A DNA stretch of 64,000 bases from assembly GCF_017315735.1 (NCBI RefSeq), contig NZ_JAFLRK010000002.1, forward strand, positions 124,001-188,000. Direction: 5' to 3'. The DNA comes from Paracoccus shandongensis (GTDB lineage Bacteria; Pseudomonadota; Alphaproteobacteria; Rhodobacterales; Rhodobacteraceae). This document shows positions 41,962 through 51,284 of the stretch, piece after piece. A model generated the notes under the pieces. The model saw only the letters and a program-made list of their open reading frames with translations, was not told the origin of the DNA and did not search any database. The position numbers were made by a program, and so were the translations under genes. The first letter of the stretch is position 1; every line of letters begins with the position of its first letter.

Positions 41962-42313
41962 CGGCGGCCACCACGCGCTTGCGCAGCCGGCGCAGGGGGA
42001 TGACGGGGGCGGGGGTAGCGGGCGCCGCTTGGGCCTGGGTGATCTTCTGGCGCAGATCCCACAGCGCGCGTTCCTTGCGGGCGGCGGCGATCTCTCGCGA
42101 CAGGGCCTCGCCGGCCTCGGTGGCCTCGGCCCGGGCGCTGCGGATGGCGCTTTCCAGGCGGTCGACCTCGGCCGCCATCACGGCGATGGCGCCGCCCAGG
42201 CCGGTTTCCAGGTCATTGAGCCGCCGCAGCCTGCGCGACAGGATCAGGCAAAAGGTGCCCAGTCCCAGCGATGCCGCCAGAAGCGCGGCTTGAAAGGCGT
42301 GTTCCAGGGTCAT
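41954..42313 (-). CDS. Uncharacterised membrane-anchored coiled-coil protein in the flagellar operon
   Basis: 119 residues. One N-terminal membrane helix (FQAALLAASLGLGTFCLILS) is followed by a basic stop-transfer (RRLRRLNDLE) and a coiled coil (AAEVDRLESAIRSARAEATE, SREIAAARKERALWDLRQKI), ending in a basic Pro-rich tail (RRLRKRVVAADA). It sits between fliL and motE with 4- and 8-nt overlaps. I do not recognise the family. The layout, a short anchor with a cytoplasmic coiled coil, suggests a stator or basal-body accessory factor. Confidence 0.75.
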   Translation of the reverse strand: MTLEHAFQAALLAASLGLGTFCLILSRRLRRLNDLETGLGGAIAVMAAEVDRLESAIRSARAEATEAGEALSREIAAARKERALWDLRQKITQAQAAPATPAPVIPLRRLRKRVVAADA

Positions 42314-42786
42314 TTGAAGCGAAACTCCGTGATCAGCAAATCCTTGAGGGCCTCGTTGCCCAGCACATAGCGGGACCGTGTCACCAGTTCGGCCCGGATG
42401 ATCTCCAACACGCCGCGCTTGTCATAGGCGGCGGGGTCGATGCCCGACAGGAAGGCGGTAAAGGCGTCCTGCACGCGCGGCATCAGATGCGCGACTTGGG
42501 CCTTGTGGGCGCTGTCGGTCTCGATGCTGGCGGCCAGGATCAGGCTTTGGCCCGAGCCGCCGGGGATGGTCAGCTCGATCACCGGGACGGCGACAAAGAC
42601 GGTCGCCGGGACGGCCGGGGCTTCCTCCCTGGGGGCCAGCAGCGCGGCGGGCGACCACAGCCCCAGATAGGTCGAGGCAAAGCCCCCCCCCGCCAGCACC
42701 ACGGCGGCCAGGATCGGGATCAGCTTCTTCTTGCCCGACGCCTTTGCGGGCGGGTCGGTGTCCAGGTTGGCGGTCGCATCGGTCAT
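42310..42786 (-). CDS. fliL: Flagellar basal body-associated protein FliL
   Basis: 158 residues from ATG 42786 (MTDATANLDTDPPAKASGKK). A cytoplasmic N-tail precedes one membrane helix (LIPILAAVVLAGGGFAS) and the FliL domain (about 70-158), with the typical VLEIIRAELVTRSRYVLGNE and the terminal ALKDLLITEFRFK. FliL surrounds the stator and influences torque. It heads the leftward flagellar operon and is divergent from fliF, separated by 65 nt. Confidence 0.93.
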   Translation of the reverse strand: MTDATANLDTDPPAKASGKKKLIPILAAVVLAGGGFASTYLGLWSPAALLAPREEAPAVPATVFVAVPVIELTIPGGSGQSLILAASIETDSAHKAQVAHLMPRVQDAFTAFLSGIDPAAYDKRGVLEIIRAELVTRSRYVLGNEALKDLLITEFRFK

Positions 42787-42828
42787 GGTGATTCTCCGTC
42801 GTGACAAGACGGAATTAGCACCTCGCGA

Positions 42829-42843
42829 CTAACGAAATCTTAA
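42829..42843. promoter_or_regulatory. CtrA-like binding site between divergent flagellar operons
   Basis: CTAA-CGAAATC-TTAA matches the CtrA full site TTAA-N7-TTAA at 7 of 8 positions, with exact spacing. It lies in the 65-nt region between fliL and fliF. CtrA is the established activator of flagellar genes in Rhodobacteraceae and Caulobacter. If it activates fliF, transcription would begin about 42870, which favours a later fliF start (TTG 42906). Confidence 0.6.
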
Positions 42844-42851
42844 GGCGGCCC

Positions 42852-44474
42852 ATGTCATCAACACCGGGACAAGGGAACCTGACGCTGATTCGAGAGGGGC
42901 CGGTTTTGCAAAAATTGCAGGACTATTGGATAGAGCGAAGCTCACAACAGAAAGCCATCCTGGTGGCGGCCTTTCTGACAACCTTTCTGGCCATCGCGGG
43001 CTTTGCCTGGGTGGCGAACCGCCCGGCGATGAGCCTGCTTTACGGCGGGCTGGACAGCGCCCAGGCGGGCGAGGTCGTGGCCGGGATCGAACGGGCGGGC
43101 GTGGCCTACGAGGTGCGCGGCGATGCGATCTGGGTCGAGGCCGCCAGCCGCGACAAGCTGCGCATGGATCTGGCAGCCCAGGGCCTGCCCGCCGCAGGGG
43201 GCGCGGGATACGAGCTGCTGGACGGCATGTCGGGCTTCGGCACCACCTCGCAGATGTTCGACGCCGCTTATTGGCGCGCCAAGGAAGGGGAACTCGCCCG
43301 CACCATCCTGGCCCTGCCCAACGTCAAGACCGCGCGGGTCCACCTGGCGATCGAATCGGGCCGGGGATACCGCCGCGACGGGCAGGGCAGCGCCTCGGTC
43401 ACCATCGGCACGAACGGCCAGGCCGTCAGCCGCGACCAGGCGGCGGCGCTGAAATACCTGATTTCGTCCGGCGTGCCGGGCATGGCGCCCGATGCGGTGA
43501 CGGTGATCGACACCCAGCACGGCATCGTCGCGGCGGGCGAGGATGAGGCAGGCGCCGACCGCGCCGCCGAGATGAAGCGCAATGTCGAACGCATCCTGGA
43601 GCCCCATGTCGGCATCGGCAACGCCATCGTCGAGCTGAACCTGGACGTGGTCACGGAAACCGAGATGCTGACCGAACAGCGCTTCGACCCCGACAGCCGC
43701 GCGTTGATTTCCCAGGTGACCGAGGAAACCACCGATCAAAGCAACTCGACCGGCACGGGGGCGGTCACGGCGGCCTCGAACCTGCCGGACGGGGAAAAGG
43801 GCCAAGGCGACAAGTCCGAGGCGAACCGCCAGGAAACCCGCCAGCAGGCCAATTACGAGGTGACGCGCGTGACGCGCGAGGTGTCGCGCCAGCCCGGATC
43901 GACCCGGCGGCTGACGGTGGCGGTGCTGGTCAACGGCGTGGCCGAGGAGAACGCCCAGGGCGAGGTGCAGATGGTGCCGCGCCAACAGGCCGAACTGGAC
44001 GTGCTGCGCGAACTGGTGGCATCCGCCGTGGGCTATGACGAGGCGCGGGGCGACCTGATCACCGTCAAGTCGCTGCCCTTCGCGGGCTTGGGCGAGGGGG
44101 GCACCACCGCCACGCCGGGCTTTCTGGACCGGCTGGAGCTGAACGGGCTGGCGCGGATCCTGATGATCGGTCTTTTTGCGCTGGCGGTGGTCTTCCTGGT
44201 GCTGCGCCCGGTCCTGAAGGGCCGCGCCGCGCGCCCCATGCTGGACGCCAGCCGCCCGGCGCTGGACGCGCCCGCCCTGACCGGCACGGTCCTGCCCGCA
44301 ACCGAGGTCGTGCCGGAACCCCTGGCCCCCTCTGCGGCCCCCCGCGCGCCCGAACAACTGGCGCTGCCCCCCGGCGATCCGGTCGCGCGGCTGCGGGGCA
44401 TGATGAAGGAACGCCATGACGAAAGCGTCAAGATCCTGACCGGCTGGATCGACAACAAGGAGAATGCACATTGA
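42852..44474 (+). CDS. fliF: Flagellar MS-ring protein FliF
   Basis: 540 residues (from ATG 42852) forming the membrane-embedded MS ring. The first helix is ILVAAFLTTFLAIAGFAWVA. The ring-building motifs are PAMSLLYGGLDSAQAGEVVA, LRMDLAAQGLPAAGGAGYEL, AYWRAKEGELARTILALPNV and VTVIDTQHGIVA. The second helix is ILMIGLFALAVVFLVLRPVL, and the C-terminal FliG-binding tail includes LRGMMKERHDESVKILTGWI. An alternative TTG start at 42906 (LQKLQDYW) has a better GAGAGGGG sequence 6 nt upstream and would give 522 residues. It overlaps the next gene. Confidence 0.95.
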   Translation: MSSTPGQGNLTLIREGPVLQKLQDYWIERSSQQKAILVAAFLTTFLAIAGFAWVANRPAMSLLYGGLDSAQAGEVVAGIERAGVAYEVRGDAIWVEAASRDKLRMDLAAQGLPAAGGAGYELLDGMSGFGTTSQMFDAAYWRAKEGELARTILALPNVKTARVHLAIESGRGYRRDGQGSASVTIGTNGQAVSRDQAAALKYLISSGVPGMAPDAVTVIDTQHGIVAAGEDEAGADRAAEMKRNVERILEPHVGIGNAIVELNLDVVTETEMLTEQRFDPDSRALISQVTEETTDQSNSTGTGAVTAASNLPDGEKGQGDKSEANRQETRQQANYEVTRVTREVSRQPGSTRRLTVAVLVNGVAEENAQGEVQMVPRQQAELDVLRELVASAVGYDEARGDLITVKSLPFAGLGEGGTTATPGFLDRLELNGLARILMIGLFALAVVFLVLRPVLKGRAARPMLDASRPALDAPALTGTVLPATEVVPEPLAPSAAPRAPEQLALPPGDPVARLRGMMKERHDESVKILTGWIDNKENAH

Positions 44475-45061
44475 GTTTCGCGGTTCTCAAACTCGAATCC
44501 TTCAGCGCGGCGGTCGCGGCGCAGGGCGCGGCCCTGACCTTCAGCCGCGAGGCGCTGGACCAGGCCTATGCCGACGGGCTGGCCGACGGCGCCGCCCGCC
44601 AATCGGACGAACAGGCCCGCACCCTGAGCGCCGGGCTGGAGCGCCTGGCCCGGGCGCTGGCCAACGACGAGGCGCGCCGGGCCGAACTGCGCCGCGAGGC
44701 GGTGGAGGCGCTGGCGCCGGTCCTGGCGCAGATCCTCGACTGCCTGGCGCCGGCGGCCGAATCGCGTCGGCTGGAAGCCGCGCTGACCGCCGAATTGCTG
44801 CGCCTGTCGCGCATGGCCCCGCCGTTGCGCGCCTCCATCGCCTGCGGGGCGTCGCTGCGGGCCATGGTGGAGCGTTGCCTGGCCGAATGCGGGCTGGAGG
44901 GCATCGATGTCACCGAATCGCAAGCCGAGCGCATCGCCCTGTCGCTGCAGGGCGGGCGGATCGAACTGGAACCGGCGCGCGTGGCCGAGGGCATTCGCGC
45001 GCTGATCGCCGAAATCAACGGGTCCAAGCCGGACGGAGACGAGACATCATGGACGCATTGA
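44471..45061 (+). CDS. fliH: FliH-like flagellar assembly protein
   Basis: A 196-residue protein starting at TTG 44471 inside the fliF stop (ATTGAG). It has an Ala-rich helical N-half (YADGLADGAARQSDEQARTL, the FliH-like YxxGxxxG repeat region) and a compact C-half (LRASIACGASLRAMVERCLA, GIDVTESQAERIALSLQGGR). FliH-type proteins inhibit and position the export ATPase FliI. Position between fliF and fliN supports this, but primary similarity is limited, so it is a moderate call. No fliI or fliG is in the window. Confidence 0.72.
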   Translation: MSFAVLKLESFSAAVAAQGAALTFSREALDQAYADGLADGAARQSDEQARTLSAGLERLARALANDEARRAELRREAVEALAPVLAQILDCLAPAAESRRLEAALTAELLRLSRMAPPLRASIACGASLRAMVERCLAECGLEGIDVTESQAERIALSLQGGRIELEPARVAEGIRALIAEINGSKPDGDETSWTH

Positions 45062-45306
45062 ACCACCTGATCGACACCGACGCCATCCAGGTCGAGGTGA
45101 CCGTGCGGCTGGGCCGGACCCGCCAGACCGTCGCGCAGCTGTCCGCGCTGCGGCCCGACGACATCCTTCTGCTGGACCAGTCCATCGACGAGGGGGTCGA
45201 GATCTGCGTGGGCGACAAGGTCATCGCGCGGGGCGAGCTGACGGCGGACGGCTCGGCCGAGGACCGGCTTTGCGTGCGCATCCTGCCCGCCCCCGGCGCG
45301 GCATGA
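45049..45306 (+). CDS. fliN: Flagellar motor switch protein FliN
   Basis: An 85-residue SpoA-domain protein, short even for FliN. It reads MDALNHLIDTDAIQVEVTVR, LGRTRQTVAQLSALRPDDIL, LLDQSIDEGVEICVGDKVIA and RGELTADGSAEDRLCVRIL. V-E-V-T-V-R-LGRT and V-I-c-V-g-D-k-v-I-ARGEL are the standard FliN C-ring motifs. It overlaps the 3' end of the FliH-like gene by 13 nt and fliP by 4 nt. Confidence 0.94.
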   Translation: MDALNHLIDTDAIQVEVTVRLGRTRQTVAQLSALRPDDILLLDQSIDEGVEICVGDKVIARGELTADGSAEDRLCVRILPAPGAA

Positions 45307-46031
45307 TCGGTCGCCTGACGCTGCTGGCGCTGCTGGTCCTGCCGGGCGTGGCCCTGGCGCAGGACGGGCTGGACCAGATCGCGGGCCAGGTGGGGCAGGG
45401 ACTGGGCCAGGGTCTGGGCCAGAACGCTGTCCTGCTGGTGGGCGCGCTGACGGCGCTGTCGCTGGCGCCGGGCATCGCCATCACCATCACCTGCTTTCCC
45501 TTCATCGTCACGGTGCTGTCGATCCTGCGCCAGTCGATCGGGCTGCAATCCTCGCCGCCGAACATGCTGATCGTGGCCCTGGCGATGTTTTTGACCTGGT
45601 TCATCATGGACCCGGTCCTGCGCGAGGCCTGGAGCGTCGCGGGCGCCCCCCTGCAGGAGGGAACCATCACCCTGGGCGAGGCGATCCGGCGCGGCATCGT
45701 CCCCTTCCAGGACTTCATGGCCGCGCGCACCGACCCCGACACGCTGGCGGGCCTGGCCGAGATCGCGCCGGGCGCGGGCGACCGCAGCGGGCAGCTGTCG
45801 GTGCTGATCCCGTCCTTCATGCTGTCCGAAATCCAGCGCGCCTTCGAGATCGGCTTCCTGATCGCGCTGCCCTTCCTGATCATCGACCTGGTGGTGTCCG
45901 CCGTGCTGATGGCCATGGGCATGATGATGGTGCCGCCGGTGGTCGTGTCCTTGCCCTTCAAGCTGGCCTTCTTTGTCGCGGTGGACGGCTGGTCGATGAT
46001 CGCGGGGGCATTGGTGCGCAGCTATCAGTGA
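45303..46031 (+). CDS. fliP: Flagellar export gate protein FliP
   Basis: A 242-residue membrane protein with a cleavable signal (LTLLALLVLPGVALAQ) and the FliP signatures CFPFIVTVLSILRQSIGLQS, PPNMLIVALAMFLTWFIMDP, VLIPSFMLSEIQRAFEIGFL and IDLVVSAVLMAMGMMMVPPV. It forms the channel core with FliQ and FliR. ATG 45303 overlaps the fliN stop. It closes the rightward operon; 116 bases without a gene precede bioM. Confidence 0.97.
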   Translation: MIGRLTLLALLVLPGVALAQDGLDQIAGQVGQGLGQGLGQNAVLLVGALTALSLAPGIAITITCFPFIVTVLSILRQSIGLQSSPPNMLIVALAMFLTWFIMDPVLREAWSVAGAPLQEGTITLGEAIRRGIVPFQDFMAARTDPDTLAGLAEIAPGAGDRSGQLSVLIPSFMLSEIQRAFEIGFLIALPFLIIDLVVSAVLMAMGMMMVPPVVVSLPFKLAFFVAVDGWSMIAGALVRSYQ

Positions 46032-46147
46032 CGCATCGGGGTTGCATGGGCGGCCCGTTCCGGGGCAGATGCGCGGGGTGGACGCAACGGAAGCCTTGGG
46101 CAGATGGGATCACGACCCGAAGAACGGCCCGCCCGGAGCGGCGGGCG

Positions 46148-46864
46148 ATGAGCGTGGCGTTGCGCGACATCGGCGTGACGCTGGCGGGCCGTGTGGTGCT
46201 GGACGGGATTTCGGCCCGGCTGGAGGAGCCGCGCGTGGGCATTGTCGGGCGCAACGGCTCGGGCAAGACCACGCTGGCGCGGGTGATCGCCGGGCTGATC
46301 GCGCCGGATGCGGGCCAGGCGCGGATCGGCGGGGCCGACATGGCGGCCGACCGCCGCGCGGCCCTGGCAAGTGTCGGAATCATTTTCCAGAACCCCGATC
46401 ACCAGATCATCTTCCCCACGGTCCTTGAGGAAATCGCCTTCGGCCTGACCCAGCAAGGCCAGCGCCCGCATCAGGCCGAGGCTGCGGCCCGGGCGATGCT
46501 GGACCGTTTCGGCAAGGCGCATTGGGCGCCCGCCGCGACCCACAGCCTGTCGCAGGGGCAGAAGCAGCTGTTGTGCCTGATGGCGGTGCTGGCGATGCGG
46601 CCCCGGGTGATCGTCATGGACGAGCCCTTCTCGGGCCTCGACATTCCGACGCGGCTGCAACTGATGCGCTATCTGGACGGGATCGCGGCGCAGGTGGTGA
46701 TGGTCACGCATGATCCAGCCCAGCTTCGCGGCTTTGACCGCATCCTGTGGCTGGAAGGGGGCCGTCTGGTCGCCGACGGCCCGCCGGACGCCGTTCTGCC
46801 CCGGTTCGAGACGCAGATGCGGGACTGGGGGGGCCTCGATGATCTCGCTCACCTCGCCGGTTGA
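46148..46864 (+). CDS. bioM: Biotin ECF transporter ATPase BioM
   Basis: A 238-residue ABC ATPase. It has Walker A in VGIVGRNGSGKTTLARVIAG, the Q-loop IIFQNPDHQIIFPTVLEEIA, a signature LSQGQKQLLCL and Walker B VIVMDEPFSGLD. QNPDxQ plus EIAFGL is typical of ECF-type CbiO/BioM ATPases. With BioN and BioY it imports biotin. ATG 46148 (MSVALRDIGVTLAGRVVLDG) is preferred over upstream starts that lack family similarity. It overlaps bioN by 26 nt. Confidence 0.92.
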   Translation: MSVALRDIGVTLAGRVVLDGISARLEEPRVGIVGRNGSGKTTLARVIAGLIAPDAGQARIGGADMAADRRAALASVGIIFQNPDHQIIFPTVLEEIAFGLTQQGQRPHQAEAAARAMLDRFGKAHWAPAATHSLSQGQKQLLCLMAVLAMRPRVIVMDEPFSGLDIPTRLQLMRYLDGIAAQVVMVTHDPAQLRGFDRILWLEGGRLVADGPPDAVLPRFETQMRDWGGLDDLAHLAG

Positions 46865-47462
46865 AACCTGGGCGCACCGCATCCCGGCGGGGGTCAAGCT
46901 GCTGGCGCTGTCGGCCCTGACGGTGGCGCTGTTCCTGACCGACCGGCCGGGGGTGCTGGCCCTGGCCCTGCTGGCGATCCTGGCGCTGTACCTGTCGGCG
47001 GGCCTGGCCTTTGCGGGCCAAGGGCTGCGGCACCTGCGGATGCTCTGGCCCTTCCTGCTGCTGATCGCGCTGTGGCACGGGCTGACCGGGCAGGCGCAGG
47101 CGGGCGCGGCCATCGCCCTGCGCCTGCTGGCTGCGCTGGCGCTGGCGAATTTCGTGACCATGACCACGCGGCTGACCGACATGATCGCCGTGCTGACATG
47201 GCTGCTGGCCCCCCTGCGCCGCCTCGGCCTGCCAACCCGCACCATCGAGCTTGCCATCGCCATGGTCCTGCGCTTTACCCCGATGCTGGTGGAAAACGGC
47301 CAGCGGCTGGCCCTGTCCTGGCGCGCCCGGTCGCGTAAGCGGCCCGGCTGGCGGATCGTAGTGCCGATGGCCGCGCTGGCGCTGGACGACGCCGACCACG
47401 TGGCCGAGGCCCTGCGCGCGCGCGGCGGCATCCTGAACGACATTCCTGATGGGAGGGACTGA
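46839..47462 (+). CDS. bioN: Biotin ECF transporter transmembrane protein BioN
   Basis: A 207-residue EcfT-type coupling protein with four to five membrane helices. The two Ala-Arg-x motifs that contact the ATPase are ARS (LSWRARSRKRPGW) and ARG (EALRARGGIL). It begins MISLTSPVETWAHRIPAGVK, the usual P-x-H/R-x-l-PxGxKLL opening of EcfT proteins. It is flanked by bioM and bioY, whose start lies 4 nt after its stop. Confidence 0.9.
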   Translation: MISLTSPVETWAHRIPAGVKLLALSALTVALFLTDRPGVLALALLAILALYLSAGLAFAGQGLRHLRMLWPFLLLIALWHGLTGQAQAGAAIALRLLAALALANFVTMTTRLTDMIAVLTWLLAPLRRLGLPTRTIELAIAMVLRFTPMLVENGQRLALSWRARSRKRPGWRIVVPMAALALDDADHVAEALRARGGILNDIPDGRD

Positions 47463-47466
47463 GACG

Positions 47467-48012
47467 ATGGAACGCAACATGACCCGGATCGCGCTGTTCG
47501 CGGCGCTGATCGCGGCCCTGGGGCTGATCCCCAGCCTGACGCTGGCCTTCGGCGTGCCGATCACCGCGCAAAGCATGGGCGTCATGCTGGCGGGGGCGAT
47601 CCTGGGCGCGAAACGCGGCGCGCTGGCGGTCTTGCTGTTCATGGCGCTGGTGGCGCTTGGCCTGCCGCTGCTGGCGGGCGGGCGCGGCGGGTTGGGGGCC
47701 TTTGTCGCGCCGACCTCGGGCTTCTTCATCGGCTGGCCGGTCGCGGCCTTTGTCACCGGGCTGATCGTCGAACGCTGGCGGTCGGGTCCGCTGGCGCTGA
47801 CGGTCACGCTGGCCTCGGTCATCGGCGGGATTGTCGTGATGTATGCCTTCGGCATCGTCGGCATGTCGATCGCGCTGAAGAAGACGCTGGCCGAATGCGC
47901 GGCCCTGGTCACGGCCTTCATTCCGGGCGACATCATCAAGGCGGTGCTGACCGGGCTGATCACGCAGGCCCTGGCCCGGTCGCGGCCCGCCAGCATCCTG
48001 TCGCGCCCCTGA
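47467..48012 (+). CDS. bioY: Biotin ECF transporter substrate-binding protein BioY
   Basis: A 181-residue six-helix S-component that binds biotin. Hallmark segments are LIPSLTLAFGVPITAQSMGV, MLAGAILGAKRGALAVLLFM, ALGLPLLAGGRGGLGAFVAP, TSGFFIGWPVAAFVTG and FIPGDIIKAVLTGLI. PIT.QsmGVMLAG and GRGGlgafvaPTsGfliGwp are diagnostic. I start at ATG 47467 (MERNMTRIALFAALIAAL). No BirA-type site can be recognised upstream of bioM. Confidence 0.95.
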   Translation: MERNMTRIALFAALIAALGLIPSLTLAFGVPITAQSMGVMLAGAILGAKRGALAVLLFMALVALGLPLLAGGRGGLGAFVAPTSGFFIGWPVAAFVTGLIVERWRSGPLALTVTLASVIGGIVVMYAFGIVGMSIALKKTLAECAALVTAFIPGDIIKAVLTGLITQALARSRPASILSRP

Positions 48013-48034
48013 AGGCGGATTTTTCGGTGAAAGA

Positions 48035-48073
48035 TCAAAGAGTCTTTGACCTGTCACAAGGCAGGGATATGCT
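48035..48073 (+). promoter_or_regulatory. Sigma-70 promoter with overlapping palindromic operator, upstream of the polyamine operon
   Basis: -35 TTTGAC (48045-48050), 17-nt spacer, -10 TATGCT (48068-48073). The -35 is embedded in the perfect palindrome TCAAAGA-G-TCTTTGA (48035-48049), the classic place for a repressor to block polymerase. The downstream ATG is at 48171. Confidence 0.6.
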
Positions 48074-48170
48074 TCACGCCGATTGACCGGGGCCGGGATG
48101 GGTGGCCGGTCATGGATCATGCCGTCCCCCGGGCAAGTCCCGGCGGGGCGGCGCAATCGGGGGACGACTT

Positions 48171-49295
48171 ATGGACAGACTTGATCGCCGCGGGCTTCTG
48201 AAGGGCGCGGGTGCCGCCGCTGGCCTGGCGCTGGCCGCGCCGCTGGTCGCGCGGCCGGGATTCGCCCAAGGCGCGGGCACGCTGAACATCTTCGCCTGGG
48301 CGGGCTATCTGAACGACGAGATCCTGGGCGCCTTCGAGAAGGCCACCGGGATCAAGCCGAACTACACGCCCTATGGCACCAACGACGAATTGCTGAACCA
48401 GCTGCGTGCCAACAACGGCGCGGGCTTTGACCTGATCTGGCCGACCGTGGACCGGGTGCCGAACTATGTCGAGTTCGGCCTGGTCCAGCCGCTGGACGAA
48501 TCGAAGATCGAGGTGGCGAAGGTGCTGCCCTCGGCCTGGGAAAACTCGACCACCCTGGGCGCGGTGGTGGACGGAAAGCGCTATCAGGTGCCGACCGACT
48601 GGGGCACCGAGGCGGTGGCCTTCGACAAGGACCAGATGCCGCTGGAATACGGCAAGGCCTCCTATGGCGACATCTGGGGTGAATCGGCGGCGGGCAAGGC
48701 CACCGTGCGCGCCCATTCCGCGCTGGTGGGCCTTGGCCTGTGGCTGGAGGCCGAGGGCAAGCTGCCCCGCCCGCTGCTGGACGCCTTCAAGACGCCCGAG
48801 GCGCAGGTCGAGATCTTCGATGTGATCGTGGCCGAGGCGATTGCGCGCAAGGGCAACATCATCCAGTTCTGGAACAACGAGAACGAGGCCCAGGGCGCCT
48901 TCCGCGTCAATGGCGCGGCCATCGGCCAGACCTGGGATTCGACCGCAGCCGCCTTGGTGAAAGAGGGCCTGCCGGTGGGCTTCATCGCGCCCAGGGAAGG
49001 CGCGCTGGCCTGGATGGAGGGGCTGTCGATCCCGGCGGGCGCCGCGAACCTGGATGCGGCCTATGCCTTCATCAACTGGTTCCTGACGCCGGAAGCGGGG
49101 GCGATGTACACGAACGCGACGGCGATCAACTCGACCGCCGTGGGGTCGGCGGATCTGCTGTCCGATGAAGCCAAGGCCTTCTTCGCCGCCGCCTATCCGG
49201 GCGACGCGCTGGACAAGCTGTGGTGGTGGCCGATCCAGGAAAACTGGTATGTGACCAAGCGCAACGAATACCAGGACCGCTTCCTGTCGGCCTGA
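48171..49295 (+). CDS. potD: Spermidine/putrescine-type ABC transporter substrate-binding protein
   Basis: A 374-residue PotD/PotF-family periplasmic protein. The N-terminus is a Tat-like signal (LDRRGLLKGAGAAAGLALAA). The mature start is TLNIFAWAGYLNDEILGAFE, the standard LNIFxWxxY opening. Other blocks are GFDLIWPTVDRVPNYVEFGL, WGTEAVAFDKDQMP and YAFINWFLTPEAGAMYTNAT. It delivers a polyamine or similar organic amine to the ABC system encoded next; the exact ligand is inferred. ATG 48171 follows GGGGGACGACTT. Confidence 0.9.
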   Translation: MDRLDRRGLLKGAGAAAGLALAAPLVARPGFAQGAGTLNIFAWAGYLNDEILGAFEKATGIKPNYTPYGTNDELLNQLRANNGAGFDLIWPTVDRVPNYVEFGLVQPLDESKIEVAKVLPSAWENSTTLGAVVDGKRYQVPTDWGTEAVAFDKDQMPLEYGKASYGDIWGESAAGKATVRAHSALVGLGLWLEAEGKLPRPLLDAFKTPEAQVEIFDVIVAEAIARKGNIIQFWNNENEAQGAFRVNGAAIGQTWDSTAAALVKEGLPVGFIAPREGALAWMEGLSIPAGAANLDAAYAFINWFLTPEAGAMYTNATAINSTAVGSADLLSDEAKAFFAAAYPGDALDKLWWWPIQENWYVTKRNEYQDRFLSA

Positions 49296-49345
49296 CGACC
49301 AACCGGGCAGGGGGCCCAACCCCTGCCCAAGACAACGGGGGATGG

Positions 49346-50402
<1,057 letters not shown>

Positions 50403-50410
<8 letters not shown>

Positions 50411-51284
50411 TCTTTACGCGCGCTTCGGCGGCGGGCTGGCGACGATCTTCCTGACGCTGGTGCTGGTCTGGCTGGCGGCGATGGTGCTGGCACCGAACCT
50501 GATGATGATCGACTATGCCCTGCGCCCGAACCTGCCGCCCTTGCAGCAGGGCGAGCCGCAGGATGTGCGGTCGCTGGACAATTTCCTGTATCTGGCGAAC
50601 GAGGGCGTGCATCGCGCGATCTTCCTCAAGACCATCTGGGCCAGCGCGCTGGTGGCGGCCCTGACGCTGGTGGTCTGCTATCCCATCGCCTTCTGGATGG
50701 CGCAGCGCGCGACGCCGGCGCAGTTGTCCATCGCGCTGATGCTGGTCATCATCCCCTTCTTCATCAACGAGGTGCTGCGCACGCTGGCCTGGTTCATCCT
50801 GCTGGCCTATCGCGGGCCGCTGAACGCGGTCTTGCAGGGGATCGGGCTGATCGACGCGCCCATCCGCTGGCAGGGGAACGGCGGCGTGCTGGCGGGGATG
50901 GTCTATGCCTATATCCTGTTCATGCTGCTGCCGATCTACAACGCCATAGAATCGCTGGACAAATCCCAACTTGAGGCCGCGCGCGACCTTGGCGCGGGGA
51001 CCGTCCGAACCCACCGGCGCGTGGTGATCCCCCATGCCAAGGCGGGCATCGCCACGGGCTGCGTCTTCACCTTCATGCTGGCCGCCGGATCCTATGTCGC
51101 GCCCGCGCTGCTGGGGTCGCCGGGAAGCCGCTGGTTCACCGAGATCATCTACAACTGGTTCTTCGAGGGCGGCGACTGGAACCGGGGCGCGGCCTATGCG
51201 CTGACGCTGCTGGTGCTGTGCCTGGCCGTGGTGCTGGTCACGCTGCGCGTCTTCCGCGTGAACCTGACGGATGTGGCGAAATGA
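50403..51284 (+). CDS. potB: Spermidine/putrescine-type ABC transporter permease (PotB-like)
   Basis: A 293-residue binding-protein-dependent permease with six membrane helices. A long periplasmic loop follows helix 1 (LRPNLPPLQQGEPQDVRSLD). The EAA coupling loop is QLEAARDLGAGTVRTHRRVV. PFFINEVLRTLAWFILLAYR and GPLNAVLQGIGL match PotB. It overlaps potA by 8 nt and potC by 4 nt (ATGA). Confidence 0.92.

Noticed and set aside
46032-46147. Possible small gene or riboswitch between fliP and bioM
   Set aside because: No ORF with a ribosome-binding site and no recognisable riboswitch or BirA-type operator.
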